Position numbers and translations under genes: made by a program | The notes under the pieces: generated by a model | Told to the model about the DNA's origin: nothing | The model's input: only the letters and a program-made list of their open reading frames with translations | Databases searched by the model: none | Assembly (NCBI RefSeq): GCF_001884235.1 | Contig: NZ_MAOI01000123.1 | Span: 186,001-250,000 of the forward strand | Reading direction: 5' to 3' | From: Bacillus paramycoides | Lineage (GTDB): Bacteria > Bacillota > Bacilli > Bacillales > Bacillaceae_G | DNA: 64,000 bases | Shown: positions 15,798 to 23,825 of the stretch, piece after piece | Position numbering within the stretch: position 1 is the first letter of the stretch | Layout: each line of letters starts with the position of its first letter

Positions 15798-16322
15798 CTA
15801 TTTATTTTTCTTCGCTTCAATTTTCACTTGTGCCTCTTCAGCCTTATCTAATGCTTCTGACACTTTTTTCTCTTTTTCTTTTACTTCATCTATACTATCA
15901 ACAGCTTTAATTACTTTATCGATTCCTTCTTCATCTACCTTTTTTCGTTTCGCTACTCTCTCATTTACTTTCTCTTCAACGTCTTTCGCTTTTTGAAGCA
16001 TATCTTCTGCATTTGATTTTACGGATTTTTCAAGTGTATCGTCCTTTTTCTTTTGCAATACTTCATTTGCATCGTCTTTCGCTTCTAAATACTTCCCATC
16101 TTTTAATGCTGTCGCACCGCGATCCAATAGCTGAGCGACTTCTTTATATGCCTTCGCTTCATTTCCTGATTTCTCTTTTTCCGCTTTTTCAAACCACATA
16201 ATCGCATCACTATATTTTTCATTTTTCAATGATTGCATACCTGTTTCAATATACGTGTCATAATTGCTACATCCAGTCATTACGACTAACAGAAAAAGCA
16301 TAACAAAACTTAATTTTTTCAT
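15798..16322 (-). CDS. Lipoprotein with TPR-like and coiled-coil segments
   Basis: About 174 residues. MKKLSFVMLFLLVVMTGC is a lipoprotein signal peptide with the lipobox cysteine at residue 18. The next part (YIETGMQSLKNEKYSDAIMW and ATALKDGKYLEAKDDANEV) looks like two TPR hairpins. The remainder is lysine/glutamate-rich coiled coil. The ATG at 16322 is chosen because AAAAGGAGAAAA precedes it; a longer frame from 16352 lacks a site. It should sit on the outer face of the cytoplasmic membrane. Its role is unknown. Confidence 0.82.
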   Translation of the reverse strand: MKKLSFVMLFLLVVMTGCSNYDTYIETGMQSLKNEKYSDAIMWFEKAEKEKSGNEAKAYKEVAQLLDRGATALKDGKYLEAKDDANEVLQKKKDDTLEKSVKSNAEDMLQKAKDVEEKVNERVAKRKKVDEEGIDKVIKAVDSIDEVKEKEKKVSEALDKAEEAQVKIEAKKNK

Positions 16323-16431
16323 GATGTTTTCTCCTTTTCTTTGCCTGCTCACTTTACTGTAACATACATGAAAAAGAGTTTCAAAAACTAAAATACTAAT
16401 ATGGTCATTTTTATTTTGTTAAAATTTTCTT

Positions 16432-17700
16432 TTAAGCTGACACATCCACTTTTCTTTTCGCCATATGCTGCTTTACTCCAACTAATACAACTAACAATAA
16501 TCCTCCGCCTATTGTCATCATAACAATGCTAGTAGGTAACATATCTAATAATAATCCATATACAATCATACCGAGCGGTGCGATTGCAGTAGCAATTGTT
16601 TCAAGTAGGCCGAACACACGCCCTAAATAGCTCGGATTTGTCGTCTTTTGCATATGTACTTGCATCGGAATATTTACAATCATAATTGATATACCAGTTA
16701 ACATCATAAAAGCAATATAGTAAATAAAACTTGCTACTTTCGGAATGGTAACTAACAACGGGAAGACTGTACATAAACTCAAACCCGCAAATAAAAACAG
16801 TCCACTATAAATAGAACGAAACGGATTATTCACTTCTTTACGCACTGATAAAACAATCGCACCCATTAACATCCCGACTGCTAACATTCCCTCTACAGTA
16901 CCGAGTTGCTTTGAAGATAAATGCAATGTTTGGACGATAATGTATGGAAGTGCAACGGTTAGCCCACAAGCAAAAAAGTTTACCCACAGTGCTATTTTCA
17001 TTAAACCATATATTTCATGCTGTCGTTTTACATATGAAAAACCTTCTTTTATACTCGTCAAGAAATGCTCTTTACTCTCAGCCACTTCTTTTTTATATAA
17101 ATCAAATACGATAAATAATTGCAAAATAACTGCTAAAAAGAAAGTAATGCTATTTAACAAAAAGAACGACTTAATTGAAAAGAAACCAAATACAACTCCG
17201 CCAATAATCGGCCCTAAAATATTTGATAAAGAAGATGCCGTTTGATTTAAAGCACTCGCTTTTTGAATACGCCCTTCATCTACTAAATTAGGAATAGACG
17301 AAGTTAATGCTACAGAATAAAAACTTGCACAAATTGATAATAATGCCGCTGAAACATAAATAAACAGAAGTGATGGCCCAAATATAGTAGCAAGAATAAA
17401 CATAATAAGCATCGTTAAGCTACTTAATAAATCCGTGCCAATGACAAGCCATTTTCGATTAACACGGTCTGCTACAGCACCTGCAATTGGGCCACAGATC
17501 ATCCTTGGAATCGATCCACAAACGAGCGTAGTTGCAAAACCCATCCCTGATCCTGTTGTCTTTAATACGTATAATCCCATTGCGAACGTATAAATACCCG
17601 CTCCTAGCAAAGACGTCATCTTTCCAATCATCATTAAAATAATATTTCTCGTTGCAATCTTCAGTTTTGAATCATTTGGAACTATACTTACATCCCCCAT
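16432..17700 (-). CDS. MFS efflux transporter
   Basis: 422 residues with twelve hydrophobic helices. The loop between helices 2 and 3 holds GPIAGAVADRVNRK, the major facilitator motif A. The overall pattern (helix 5 SLSNILGPIIGGVVFGF, a long central loop with KEGFSYVKRQHEIYG) resembles MFS_3/MefA-type drug exporters. It likely expels a toxic compound by proton antiport. It is transcribed divergently from the XRE-TPR regulator at 17818. The 117-base intergenic region holds two near-identical inverted repeats, so its expression is probably controlled by that neighbour. Confidence 0.88.
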   Translation of the reverse strand: MGDVSIVPNDSKLKIATRNIILMMIGKMTSLLGAGIYTFAMGLYVLKTTGSGMGFATTLVCGSIPRMICGPIAGAVADRVNRKWLVIGTDLLSSLTMLIMFILATIFGPSLLFIYVSAALLSICASFYSVALTSSIPNLVDEGRIQKASALNQTASSLSNILGPIIGGVVFGFFSIKSFFLLNSITFFLAVILQLFIVFDLYKKEVAESKEHFLTSIKEGFSYVKRQHEIYGLMKIALWVNFFACGLTVALPYIIVQTLHLSSKQLGTVEGMLAVGMLMGAIVLSVRKEVNNPFRSIYSGLFLFAGLSLCTVFPLLVTIPKVASFIYYIAFMMLTGISIMIVNIPMQVHMQKTTNPSYLGRVFGLLETIATAIAPLGMIVYGLLLDMLPTSIVMMTIGGGLLLVVLVGVKQHMAKRKVDVSA

Positions 17701-17719
17701 TATGACACTCTCCCCTTAA

Positions 17720-17740
17720 AAGTTTAATTGTGTTAAACTT
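17720..17740. promoter_or_regulatory. Operator 1 between MFS pump and XRE regulator
   Basis: AAGTTTAA-ttgtg-TTAAACTT is a perfect inverted repeat with 8-bp arms, located 20 bases before the pump start. It matches operator 2 at 17775-17795. Confidence 0.7.
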
Positions 17741-17774
17741 ATTATATAATCATCTTTCCAATTTTTACAACAAA

Positions 17775-17795
17775 AAGTTTAATTGTATTTAACTT
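17775..17795. promoter_or_regulatory. Operator 2 between MFS pump and XRE regulator
   Basis: AAGTTTAA-ttgta-TTTAACTT repeats operator 1 with one arm mismatch, 22 bases before the regulator start. The two sites are 55 bp apart centre to centre, about five helical turns. Confidence 0.7.
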
Positions 17796-17817
17796 TTAAT
17801 CATAAAGGAGCAATTAT

Positions 17818-19032
17818 ATGGCTACTCTCGGTGAAAAAATTAAAACGTTACGAAAAGAAAAACAGCTTACTCAAACTGAGCTAGCAGGTTCAGAACTGAC
17901 AAAAAGTATGTTAAGTCAAATTGAAAATGGAAAAGCTACACCTTCCATGAAAGCATTACAATATATCGCTAATAAACTTGGATGTGAAACGAGTTTTTTA
18001 CTAGAAGAAGATGATGTAGAAATCACAGAACTCATTCAAAAAATGGATCAACTTATAAAGGCTAATAAATGTGATAAGGTGTATGAAACTTTACTTCCTA
18101 TCGTTCAAAAGGAACTCCCTCTCACTTTAAATACTGCCCGATTATATAAACAATTTATTACTGGAGCATCTATAATGAAAGATTACAACATTGAATCTTT
18201 CGTTGAAAAAGCAACTTCTATTTTTGAAAAATATACTTTATACAGAGACAGTACTGAAACAAAATTAACATTCTCTTATACGTTATTCTCACGTAAAAAG
18301 TATGAGGAATGTTTGCAACTTATTGCTCGTATTCGAGATGATTATGAAGCGAACCATTTAGAAATGGATCTTATTATACATATCCGATTGTGCTTAAAAG
18401 AAGCCATTATTTTACTCGCATGTGGCAAATATGAGGAATGTGAAAAAATCATATTAGAAGCATTAGCATTTTCAAAAAAACATCAAGTGTATTATAAAAC
18501 AGATGAATTTTATCGCATATTATCTTATCAAAAAGTCATGACGGCTGATAAAGAACAGTATTTACATTACATTAAGAAATCTGAGCAATTCGCCATTTTT
18601 ACAGAAGACACTTTATCCGTTGCAATCGTAGATATATTAAAAGCGTATTACTACAACACGATTACTAAAGAATATACAATTGCATTAGAACATGTAGAAC
18701 AATTTCGAGAAAAACTAAAAGACGAACCGATTTTCCAAGAGGATGGATTGTATTACCTCGAAACCGGAAAAGCTTTGTACGGATTAAAGAAATACGAGGA
18801 AGCTCTGGAAGCTTTTCAACGTGCTAAAATACCAGATTATATGATGCATCCACTTGATCAAGCATGGCTTACAACAGCAGGTGCATATCGTGCCCTTTGC
18901 TATGTAAAACTTAACGATACGAAAAAAGCTCTTGAAGAAGCAACAGAAGCCGTGCAAAAGATACAACCTTATCCGGATTCCATTTTTTCTTCTTTTATTA
19001 AGGAAACATTACAAATAATACAAAAACTTTAA
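17818..19032 (+). CDS. XRE-family regulator with TPR domain
   Basis: 404 residues. The N-terminal helix-turn-helix (LGEKIKTLRKEKQLTQTELA, about residues 3-60, with the SMLSQIENGKATPS recognition helix) is of the XRE/Cro type. The remainder is helical with TPR-like hairpins (KYEECLQLIARI, KYEECEKIILEALAFSKKH, KKYEEALEAFQRAKI). This architecture resembles the RRNPP-type peptide-sensing regulators such as PlcR, and also related non-peptide members. No short pheromone gene was found next to it. AAAGGAGC precedes the ATG. It probably represses or activates the divergent pump through the paired operators. Confidence 0.85.
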   Translation: MATLGEKIKTLRKEKQLTQTELAGSELTKSMLSQIENGKATPSMKALQYIANKLGCETSFLLEEDDVEITELIQKMDQLIKANKCDKVYETLLPIVQKELPLTLNTARLYKQFITGASIMKDYNIESFVEKATSIFEKYTLYRDSTETKLTFSYTLFSRKKYEECLQLIARIRDDYEANHLEMDLIIHIRLCLKEAIILLACGKYEECEKIILEALAFSKKHQVYYKTDEFYRILSYQKVMTADKEQYLHYIKKSEQFAIFTEDTLSVAIVDILKAYYYNTITKEYTIALEHVEQFREKLKDEPIFQEDGLYYLETGKALYGLKKYEEALEAFQRAKIPDYMMHPLDQAWLTTAGAYRALCYVKLNDTKKALEEATEAVQKIQPYPDSIFSSFIKETLQIIQKL

Positions 19033-19098
19033 GAATGTCTCGAAATGGTATATTATCCCTCCTTTTTAGCAAAGATAATAATGATGGGAGGAATATAA

Positions 19099-19278
19099 AT
19101 GAATATACAACGCGCAAAAGAGCTTTCTGAGTCCTCAGAACAAGCCAATATCAGTTTTCAAGGCATGCCTGTTATGATTCAACACGTGGACGAAAGCAAC
19201 GAAACCGCCCGCATATATGAAGTAACAAATCCAGAACGCGAATTAACAGTTCCAGTTAATAGCTTAGAGGAAATATAA
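19099..19278 (+). CDS. sspH: H-type small acid-soluble spore protein
   Basis: 59 residues beginning MNIQRAKELSESSEQANISF and ending VPVNSLEEI. The pattern RAKELSESSEQANISFQGMPV and the TNPERELTVPV segment match the SspH family. These minor spore proteins are made in the forespore late in sporulation. GGGAGGAATATAA precedes the ATG and a strong terminator follows. The forespore sigma factor normally reads such genes, but I could not identify its promoter with confidence. Confidence 0.92.
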   Translation: MNIQRAKELSESSEQANISFQGMPVMIQHVDESNETARIYEVTNPERELTVPVNSLEEI

Positions 19279-19280
19279 GC

Positions 19281-19316
19281 AATGCCACTTCAATTTTCTG
19301 AAGTGGCATTTTTTTA
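19281..19316 (+). terminator. Intrinsic terminator after sspH
   Basis: AATGCCACTTCA and TGAAGTGGCATT form a 12-bp perfect stem with a 6-nt loop followed by seven T. Confidence 0.92.
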
Positions 19317-19321
19317 TTTTG

Positions 19322-19610
19322 AATTACTTATTAGCCTTCGCAAGCAAAAGATACGACAATATTGAAGACAGCACATACGTGAACCACTTATGTTTCCTGG
19401 AACATTGCATATGAACGGAATTCCAATTGAAGCAACCATTGTCGATTATAGTGCTGGTGGTTGCCAAGTACAAACAAACACCCCACTCACAACAGACCAA
19501 ATTATACAAATCACAGTGCGAAACCGTAATATTCAAAAGTACGAAGCGCGAGTGTGCTGGATTCAAAAAAAGGTCGTAAAATATATGCCGGATTAAAATT
19601 TACCGCCTAA
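19322..19610 (+). pseudogene. PilZ-domain protein, broken by frameshifts
   Basis: Three frame segments join into one PilZ-like protein: SKRYDNIEDSTYV, then REPLMFPGTLHMNGIPIEA with the PilZ motif DYSAGGCQV, then GRKIYAGLKFTA ending at TAA 19608-19610. The second break lies at a run of seven A (19565-19571), where eight would restore the frame. The first lies near 19378. PilZ domains bind cyclic di-GMP through RxxxR and DxSxxG, and the arginine cluster here is disturbed. It may be a true pseudogene or a base-calling artefact at the A-run. Confidence 0.65.
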
Positions 19611-19643
19611 AAAGAAAAGAAGCCTCGTGCTTCTTTTCTTTTT
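19611..19643 (+). terminator. Intrinsic terminator after the PilZ remnant
   Basis: AAAGAAAAGAAGC and GCTTCTTTTCTTT form a 13-bp stem around CTCGT, followed by T-rich sequence. Confidence 0.8.
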
Positions 19644-19693
19644 ATTACGTGCTAAAATACAAACTATGAACTGATTTTAAAGGGGGAAAATGT

Positions 19694-20029
19694 ATGGAGA
19701 ACACTCCACAAAAAACTAGTCCTTATTATGCAGTTATATTTACTTCTAAACTATCAAATGACACAACAGACTATAGTACCGTTGCCGAAAAAATGGAGGA
19801 ACTTGCAAAACAGCAACCTGGATTTCTAGGCGTAGAAAGCTCACGTGATTCATCTGGCCTAGGGATTACAATTTCTTATTGGGAATCACTTGAAGCAATT
19901 GAAAATTGGAAAACGAACGCCTTACATATAGAAGCGAAAAAAAGAGGGCGTGAGCAATGGTATGAAAACTTTCATCTACGAATTTGCCTTGTGGAGAAAG
20001 AATATAAGTTTCAGGGAGAGGTTTTGTGA
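19694..20029 (+). CDS. Antibiotic biosynthesis monooxygenase (ABM) domain protein
   Basis: 111 residues with the ferredoxin-like ABM fold: the first strand YYAVIFTSKL, QQPGFLGVESSRDSSGLGIT in the middle, then SYWESLEAIENWKTNALHIEA, which contains the family's SYWxSxEAIxxWK pattern. Such small proteins include heme-degrading and quinol-oxidising enzymes and many of unknown role. The heme-binding Asn/Trp/His set of IsdG is not evident. AAAGGGGGAAA precedes the start. Its stop overlaps the following hydrolase frame, so the two are co-transcribed. Confidence 0.85.
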   Translation: MENTPQKTSPYYAVIFTSKLSNDTTDYSTVAEKMEELAKQQPGFLGVESSRDSSGLGITISYWESLEAIENWKTNALHIEAKKRGREQWYENFHLRICLVEKEYKFQGEVL

Positions 20030-20031
20030 CT

Positions 20032-20625
20032 ATGAAGAAAAAATTAGCTCTCGTTGTTGTTCATGAAATATACGGTGTGAATGACCATATGCAGCATGTT
20101 ATAGACCACTTCACATCATCTAATACAGATGTATTCTGTCCTAACCTTCTACAACTACAAAATTCATTTCATTATAGTGATGAAGAAAAAGCATATCAGC
20201 ATTTTATGAATCACATTGGATTTGATGGTGGAAAAAAACAAATTGAAGAACTCGTCACTAGCCTTTCTAGTAATTACACACATATAGGACTTATCGGCTT
20301 TAGCATTGGAGCGACAATTTCCTGGCTCTGTAGTAACAATCCGAAAATAGATTTTATCATTGGATGTTACGGTTCCCGTATACGTGACTATGTTCACATT
20401 AAACCTATATGTGCTACATTACTTATTTTCCCTGAAAAAGAAGCTAGTTTTTCAGTATCCCCTTTAATTGAAACATTACAACAACAAAATTATCCGTTAC
20501 TAAAAATAAAACAACTACACGGTGAACATGGCTTTCTAAATCCATACTCTGAAAAATATAACGAGCACTCTACAAAGCAAGTATACAATATAATAGATTC
20601 AATTCTTATGAAAACTATCTCGTAA
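20032..20625 (+). CDS. Dienelactone hydrolase-like alpha/beta hydrolase
   Basis: About 197 residues beginning MKKKLALVVVHEIYGVNDH, where HEIYG is the conserved dienelactone hydrolase N-terminal motif. GLIGFSIGA holds the nucleophile position, but here it is serine (GFSIG) rather than the usual cysteine. The histidine is in HGEHGFLNP. The ATG at 20032 is 10 bases after GGGAGAGG; the GTG at 20026 overlaps the upstream stop. It probably hydrolyses an ester or lactone in the cytoplasm. Confidence 0.82.
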   Translation: MKKKLALVVVHEIYGVNDHMQHVIDHFTSSNTDVFCPNLLQLQNSFHYSDEEKAYQHFMNHIGFDGGKKQIEELVTSLSSNYTHIGLIGFSIGATISWLCSNNPKIDFIIGCYGSRIRDYVHIKPICATLLIFPEKEASFSVSPLIETLQQQNYPLLKIKQLHGEHGFLNPYSEKYNEHSTKQVYNIIDSILMKTIS

Positions 20626-20636
20626 AGAAGTTTCAT

Positions 20637-20996
20637 ATGTCACTTACATTACTTTTACTCATATTCATAATAATTCCCTTTATTTCAGCGCTAATCCTCA
20701 TCTTTATCACCGTAAAAAAAGGGACATTTTTAAAACATCCCTACTTACAATCATTCATCGTATGCGCCTTATTTTTTACAAATTGGATATTGTATTTAAC
20801 AAATTTTTATACATTACTGCCCGAAAAAGTTAGCCAGTTTCTATTTCTGCCCATTTGGTTCTTTCTTTGCGTTTTAGGCTTTATCGTTTGCATACGCGAA
20901 TGGAAAAACAATCGTATTTTTTCCATATCTATCGGTTTCCTTTCTTTTATAAGTTTTCTATTTGGATTATTGTTGTTAGTTCTTTCTGGAATGTAA
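20637..20996 (+). CDS. Hypothetical four-helix membrane protein
   Basis: 119 residues, almost entirely hydrophobic, with four predicted helices (about 2-24, 34-55, 66-83 and 93-117). It has no recognisable motif. It follows the hydrolase by 11 bases and probably shares its transcript. AAGAAG is a weak ribosome site. No family is recognised and no function is proposed. Confidence 0.65.
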   Translation: MSLTLLLLIFIIIPFISALILIFITVKKGTFLKHPYLQSFIVCALFFTNWILYLTNFYTLLPEKVSQFLFLPIWFFLCVLGFIVCIREWKNNRIFSISIGFLSFISFLFGLLLLVLSGM

Positions 20997-21038
20997 CTGT
21001 TGTAAAGCGGGTAAAAAACCTCTTTACAACAGTTTTTT
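20996..21038. terminator. Intrinsic terminator between convergent genes
   Basis: ACTGTTGTAAAG and CTTTACAACAGT form a 12-bp perfect stem with a 14-nt loop, followed by TTTTT. It overlaps the ends of both neighbouring genes. Confidence 0.85.
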
Positions 21039-21428
21039 ACGTTCCATAACTAAAGGAATTATTAAATATAAAGCATAAGCGATAACCATCCAAATGGTAA
21101 ATGATAAGATTTGCTGTGAGGATAATTGTGAAAGTATGCTAGAAGAATTATACAAGATGTAAGAATCTAACGTTAAACCAATTGCTGTACCACATATACC
21201 TAACTTAATAACTGCATATTTCGAAGTGTCTAGTTTTTGATATAGCCACATTACAAAGTATAAAGTTATAGCTGTTCCTAATTCGAGAACCGTCATTTGC
21301 AGAAAAAATTTATTTGAGGTGTATTCTAATAAAACTGAAGAACCGAAAATAATGAAGAATGCTAAGGCAGCAAACCAAACCCCAATAGAAAATAAAATAG
21401 TGAGCCAAAGTTTATTATTCACTACCAT
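21024..21428 (-). CDS. DUF5367-like four-helix membrane protein
   Basis: 134 residues with four hydrophobic helices, the second pair holding LELGTAITLYFVMWLYQK and GICGTAIGLTLDSYILYN. The layout resembles DUF5367 proteins, which are often encoded next to TetR regulators. It overlaps the tetR gene by 14 bases and would be co-transcribed with it. A function in export or membrane stress is possible but not shown. Confidence 0.6.
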   Translation of the reverse strand: MVVNNKLWLTILFSIGVWFAALAFFIIFGSSVLLEYTSNKFFLQMTVLELGTAITLYFVMWLYQKLDTSKYAVIKLGICGTAIGLTLDSYILYNSSSILSQLSSQQILSFTIWMVIAYALYLIIPLVMERKKLL

Positions 21429-21999
21429 TACCTCCTTTTTGTAGCGCTATAAATTTTCCCAATAGCATGTACAAATCACCGTATACTTTATCGGTAGAAA
21501 AAGATGGATTGAATAAGGCTTGCAATGCCAATCCGTCAATTAATGCATTACATAAAATGCTCCACGTTTCAGTTGAAATTTGAGATGTAATTGCACCTCC
21601 TACTTTTTTACCTAAAACTCCTTTTAATTCTTGATTTTCATACTGTAACAGTTCACCAATTTTTTCTTTCATCGTATCATTTTGTAGTCCACTAGCTATT
21701 AATTGAAAAAACAAATGATGATACATTGAATCTTTCACACATCTACTTTTGGCAGATTGTAAAGCCTTTTCTAACTTTACGCCCTTTCCTATTTGTTCCC
21801 ACGATGCTTTACAAAACGATTCAGTCACTTCAAGTAATAATTGATCCTTCGTTTTAAAATGATAATATACGGTTCCTTGTGTAACTTGAGCACTCTCTGC
21901 GACTGCTTTTAATGTTAATTTTTCCATCCCGTGCTCTGCAATAATTTCTTTTGCTGCTTCTAGCAACTTCTGTTTGTTAATAACATTCGGTTTTGCCAC
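21415..21999 (-). CDS. TetR/AcrR-family transcriptional regulator
   Basis: 194 residues from a GTG start (AGGTGG 9 bases upstream). The N-terminal helix-turn-helix (AEHGMEKLTLKAVAESAQVT followed by QGTVYYHFKTKDQLL) is the classic TetR signature. The C-terminal helical domain would bind a ligand. The gene is the first of a two-gene unit with the DUF5367-like gene. Its natural promoter and operator appear to lie at 23733-23765, now separated from the gene by an IS110-family insertion. Confidence 0.9.
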   Translation of the reverse strand: MAKPNVINKQKLLEAAKEIIAEHGMEKLTLKAVAESAQVTQGTVYYHFKTKDQLLLEVTESFCKASWEQIGKGVKLEKALQSAKSRCVKDSMYHHLFFQLIASGLQNDTMKEKIGELLQYENQELKGVLGKKVGGAITSQISTETWSILCNALIDGLALQALFNPSFSTDKVYGDLYMLLGKFIALQKGGNGSE

Positions 22000-22060
22000 T
22001 TATATCACCACCTCGTATATTATGTTTAATTACTTTTTGTCGGACATATTTAATCTATAT

Positions 22061-22319
22061 TTTCTTGGACGTCCGAGGATATTCCTAGATAATGACAGTA
22101 AGGATCATTTGGGACAATTCCTTCACCACCTGTAGATATAACTACAAGGAAAGACTGTTTCCCAGTGTTCGCTTTATGCTTCCTACTCACAGGCTGTTCC
22201 CCTTACTTCAAACCTAGCTGTTAGTAGCGCTAGGGCGGCTTTTGGAGTAAGAATAAGTTCTTATACACGAGGATGTTGGTCAGCGATCACACTAGGGATA
22301 TCCCCAGACGTCCAAGAAA
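22061..22319 (+). ncRNA. Candidate bridge RNA / structured leader of the IS110 element
   Basis: The stretch is closed by a long-range inverted repeat: TTTCTTGGACGTC (22061-22073) with GACGTCCAAGAAA (22307-22319), continued inward by GGATATTCC and GGGATATCC. Inside are hairpins at 22131-22146 (TGTAG/CTACA), 22148-22162 (GGAAA/TTTCC) and 22202-22251. In the last, CTTACTTCAAA pairs with TTTGGAGTAAG and an inner CCTAGC pairs with GCTAGG across a one-sided internal loop. IS110-group elements encode a guide-like bridge RNA at this place, which I infer here. Confidence 0.5.
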
Positions 22320-22356
22320 GTTTCCAGTGATTCTAAAAGAAAGGAGGAGTTTTCTC

Positions 22357-23586
22357 ATGAAATTATTTGTAGGTTTAGATGTGAGCTCTCAAGATGCGAA
22401 AATTTGTTTTTTAAATGGTGAAGGGGATTGTTTACAATCGTTCACTATTACAAATGATTTACCTGGCGCTTTGATTTTAAAGAAAAAAATTCTAGACACA
22501 GCTTCTAAATCCAATTGTAAAATCATTAAGATTGGATTAGAATCTACATCAATTTATAGCTACCACCCAGCCATGTTCCTTCATAATGACAAGGAACTTA
22601 GAACCTACGGTTCTCAGGTATTTATGATTAATCCAAAACAAATTTCAAATTTTAAAAAAAGCTATCCAGAAATGGATAAAACCGATACAATTGATGCATT
22701 TGTCATTGCAGACTATGTTCGTTTTGGTCGCCATACGATGTCTATTGTAAAAGAAGAACAATATATGGCCTTACAACAATTAACTCGTTCTCGCTATCAA
22801 CTCGTACATGCCTTGACGAAAGAAAAACAACATTTTCTTCAACACCTAGGATTGAAATGCAGCCAATTTACTCAAGACGTTGAATCCTCTGTATTCGGAA
22901 ATGCCATGATGGAATTATTTCTAGAACGATTTAGTTTAGAAGAAATGGCTCAAATGCCTTTACAAGAGCTCGTTTTTTTCCTTCAGGAAAAAGGAAAAAA
23001 GCGTTTTGGTAATCCAGAAGACGTTGCGAAATCCATCCAAAAAGCTGTTAAAGGTTCGTATAGATTAAGCAAAGTCGTAGAAGATTCTATTGATCTCTTA
23101 CTAAGCACCTCTATTCAGATTATGCGCACCTATCAAGCTCAAATTAAAGAGATTGAGAAAGGTATAGAAAGTTTGATGTCAACGTTACCGCAAACCCTTG
23201 ACAGTATTCCTGGTGTAGGTCCTGTATTCGCGGCAGGTATTGTCGCTGAGATTGGTCAAATTGACCGCTTTGCCGATGAAACACGTATCGCAAAATATGC
23301 AGGCCTCTTCTGGAAAAAATACCAGTCTGGTCGCTTTACTGCAGAAAATACATCCTTAACAAAATCAGGAAATCCGTACTTACGTTATTACCTAGTTGAA
23401 GCCGCCAACTCCGTAAGACGTCATGTACCTGAATATCGTGATTATTATACGAAAAAGTCTGCAGAAGTGCCTAAACATAAGCACAAACGTGCCCTCGTCT
23501 TAACTGCAAGAAAATTTGTGCGTTTGGTTGATGCGCTACTACGCAATAACCAAATTTACGCGCCTGGAAGGGGCGTTGATAGATGA
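22357..23586 (+). CDS. IS110-family DEDD transposase/recombinase
   Basis: 409 residues from ATG 22357, preceded by AAGGAGGAG. The N-terminal RuvC-like DEDD domain has D8 (FVGLDVSS), E62 (GLESTSIY), D110 and D113 (KTDTIDAF). The C-terminal Transposase_20 domain holds the helix-hairpin-helix LDSIPGVGPVFAAGIVAEIG and LTKSGNPYLRYYLVEAANS, whose serine (residue 337) matches the catalytic serine position of IS110 recombinases. The enzyme is expected to excise a circle and insert it under guidance of an RNA encoded by the element. The frame is intact with all four acidic residues and the serine, so the element may be active. Confidence 0.93.
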   Translation: MKLFVGLDVSSQDAKICFLNGEGDCLQSFTITNDLPGALILKKKILDTASKSNCKIIKIGLESTSIYSYHPAMFLHNDKELRTYGSQVFMINPKQISNFKKSYPEMDKTDTIDAFVIADYVRFGRHTMSIVKEEQYMALQQLTRSRYQLVHALTKEKQHFLQHLGLKCSQFTQDVESSVFGNAMMELFLERFSLEEMAQMPLQELVFFLQEKGKKRFGNPEDVAKSIQKAVKGSYRLSKVVEDSIDLLLSTSIQIMRTYQAQIKEIEKGIESLMSTLPQTLDSIPGVGPVFAAGIVAEIGQIDRFADETRIAKYAGLFWKKYQSGRFTAENTSLTKSGNPYLRYYLVEAANSVRRHVPEYRDYYTKKSAEVPKHKHKRALVLTARKFVRLVDALLRNNQIYAPGRGVDR

Positions 23587-23732
23587 TATCTAGCGACATT
23601 TTCCCTTCCTTTTAAATACCATTAATTTACAATTAGTTGATGGTCTAGTTTCCTATTGCCTTTTTTAAGCTGTAATACTAGATTTAATAGTTCAAGTACT
23701 AAAATACCTACTTGACATCACACCACAGGTCT

Positions 23733-23760
23733 TTTAAGTTAGTTGGATAACTAACTTAAA
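23733..23760. promoter_or_regulatory. TetR-type operator, 12-bp arms
   Basis: TTTAAGTTAGTT-GGAT-AACTAACTTAAA is a perfect palindrome with a 4-base centre. On the minus strand it lies directly after a TATAAT box (23765-23760), the usual place for an autoregulatory TetR operator. In this direction the next chromosomal gene is tetR (21999), beyond the IS110 element. Confidence 0.6.
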
Positions 23761-23782
23761 TTATACAGAAAAATCAGATAAA

Positions 23783-23825
23783 ATAGAAGGAAGAAAAGCC
23801 CAACATCAACTTTTCTTCCTTCTAT
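23783..23825 (-). terminator. Intrinsic terminator overlapping the end of the 56-aa gene
   Basis: ATAGAAGGAAGAAAAG and CTTTTCTTCCTTCTAT form a 16-bp perfect stem around 11 bases, which include the stop codon of the gene at 23806-23976. TTTTATC follows on the minus strand. Confidence 0.8.

Larger units (their letters stand above)
22040..23730 (+). mobile_element. IS110-family insertion sequence (ends approximate)
   Basis: It contains one DEDD transposase gene (22357-23586), a structured non-coding left region of about 300 bases and a right region of about 145 bases. IS110 elements lack terminal inverted repeats and obvious target duplications, so exact ends cannot be read from one copy. The left limit lies between the tetR ribosome site (about 22010) and the start of the inverted repeat at 22061. 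The right limit lies before the TetR-type palindrome at 23733. Confidence 0.75.
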
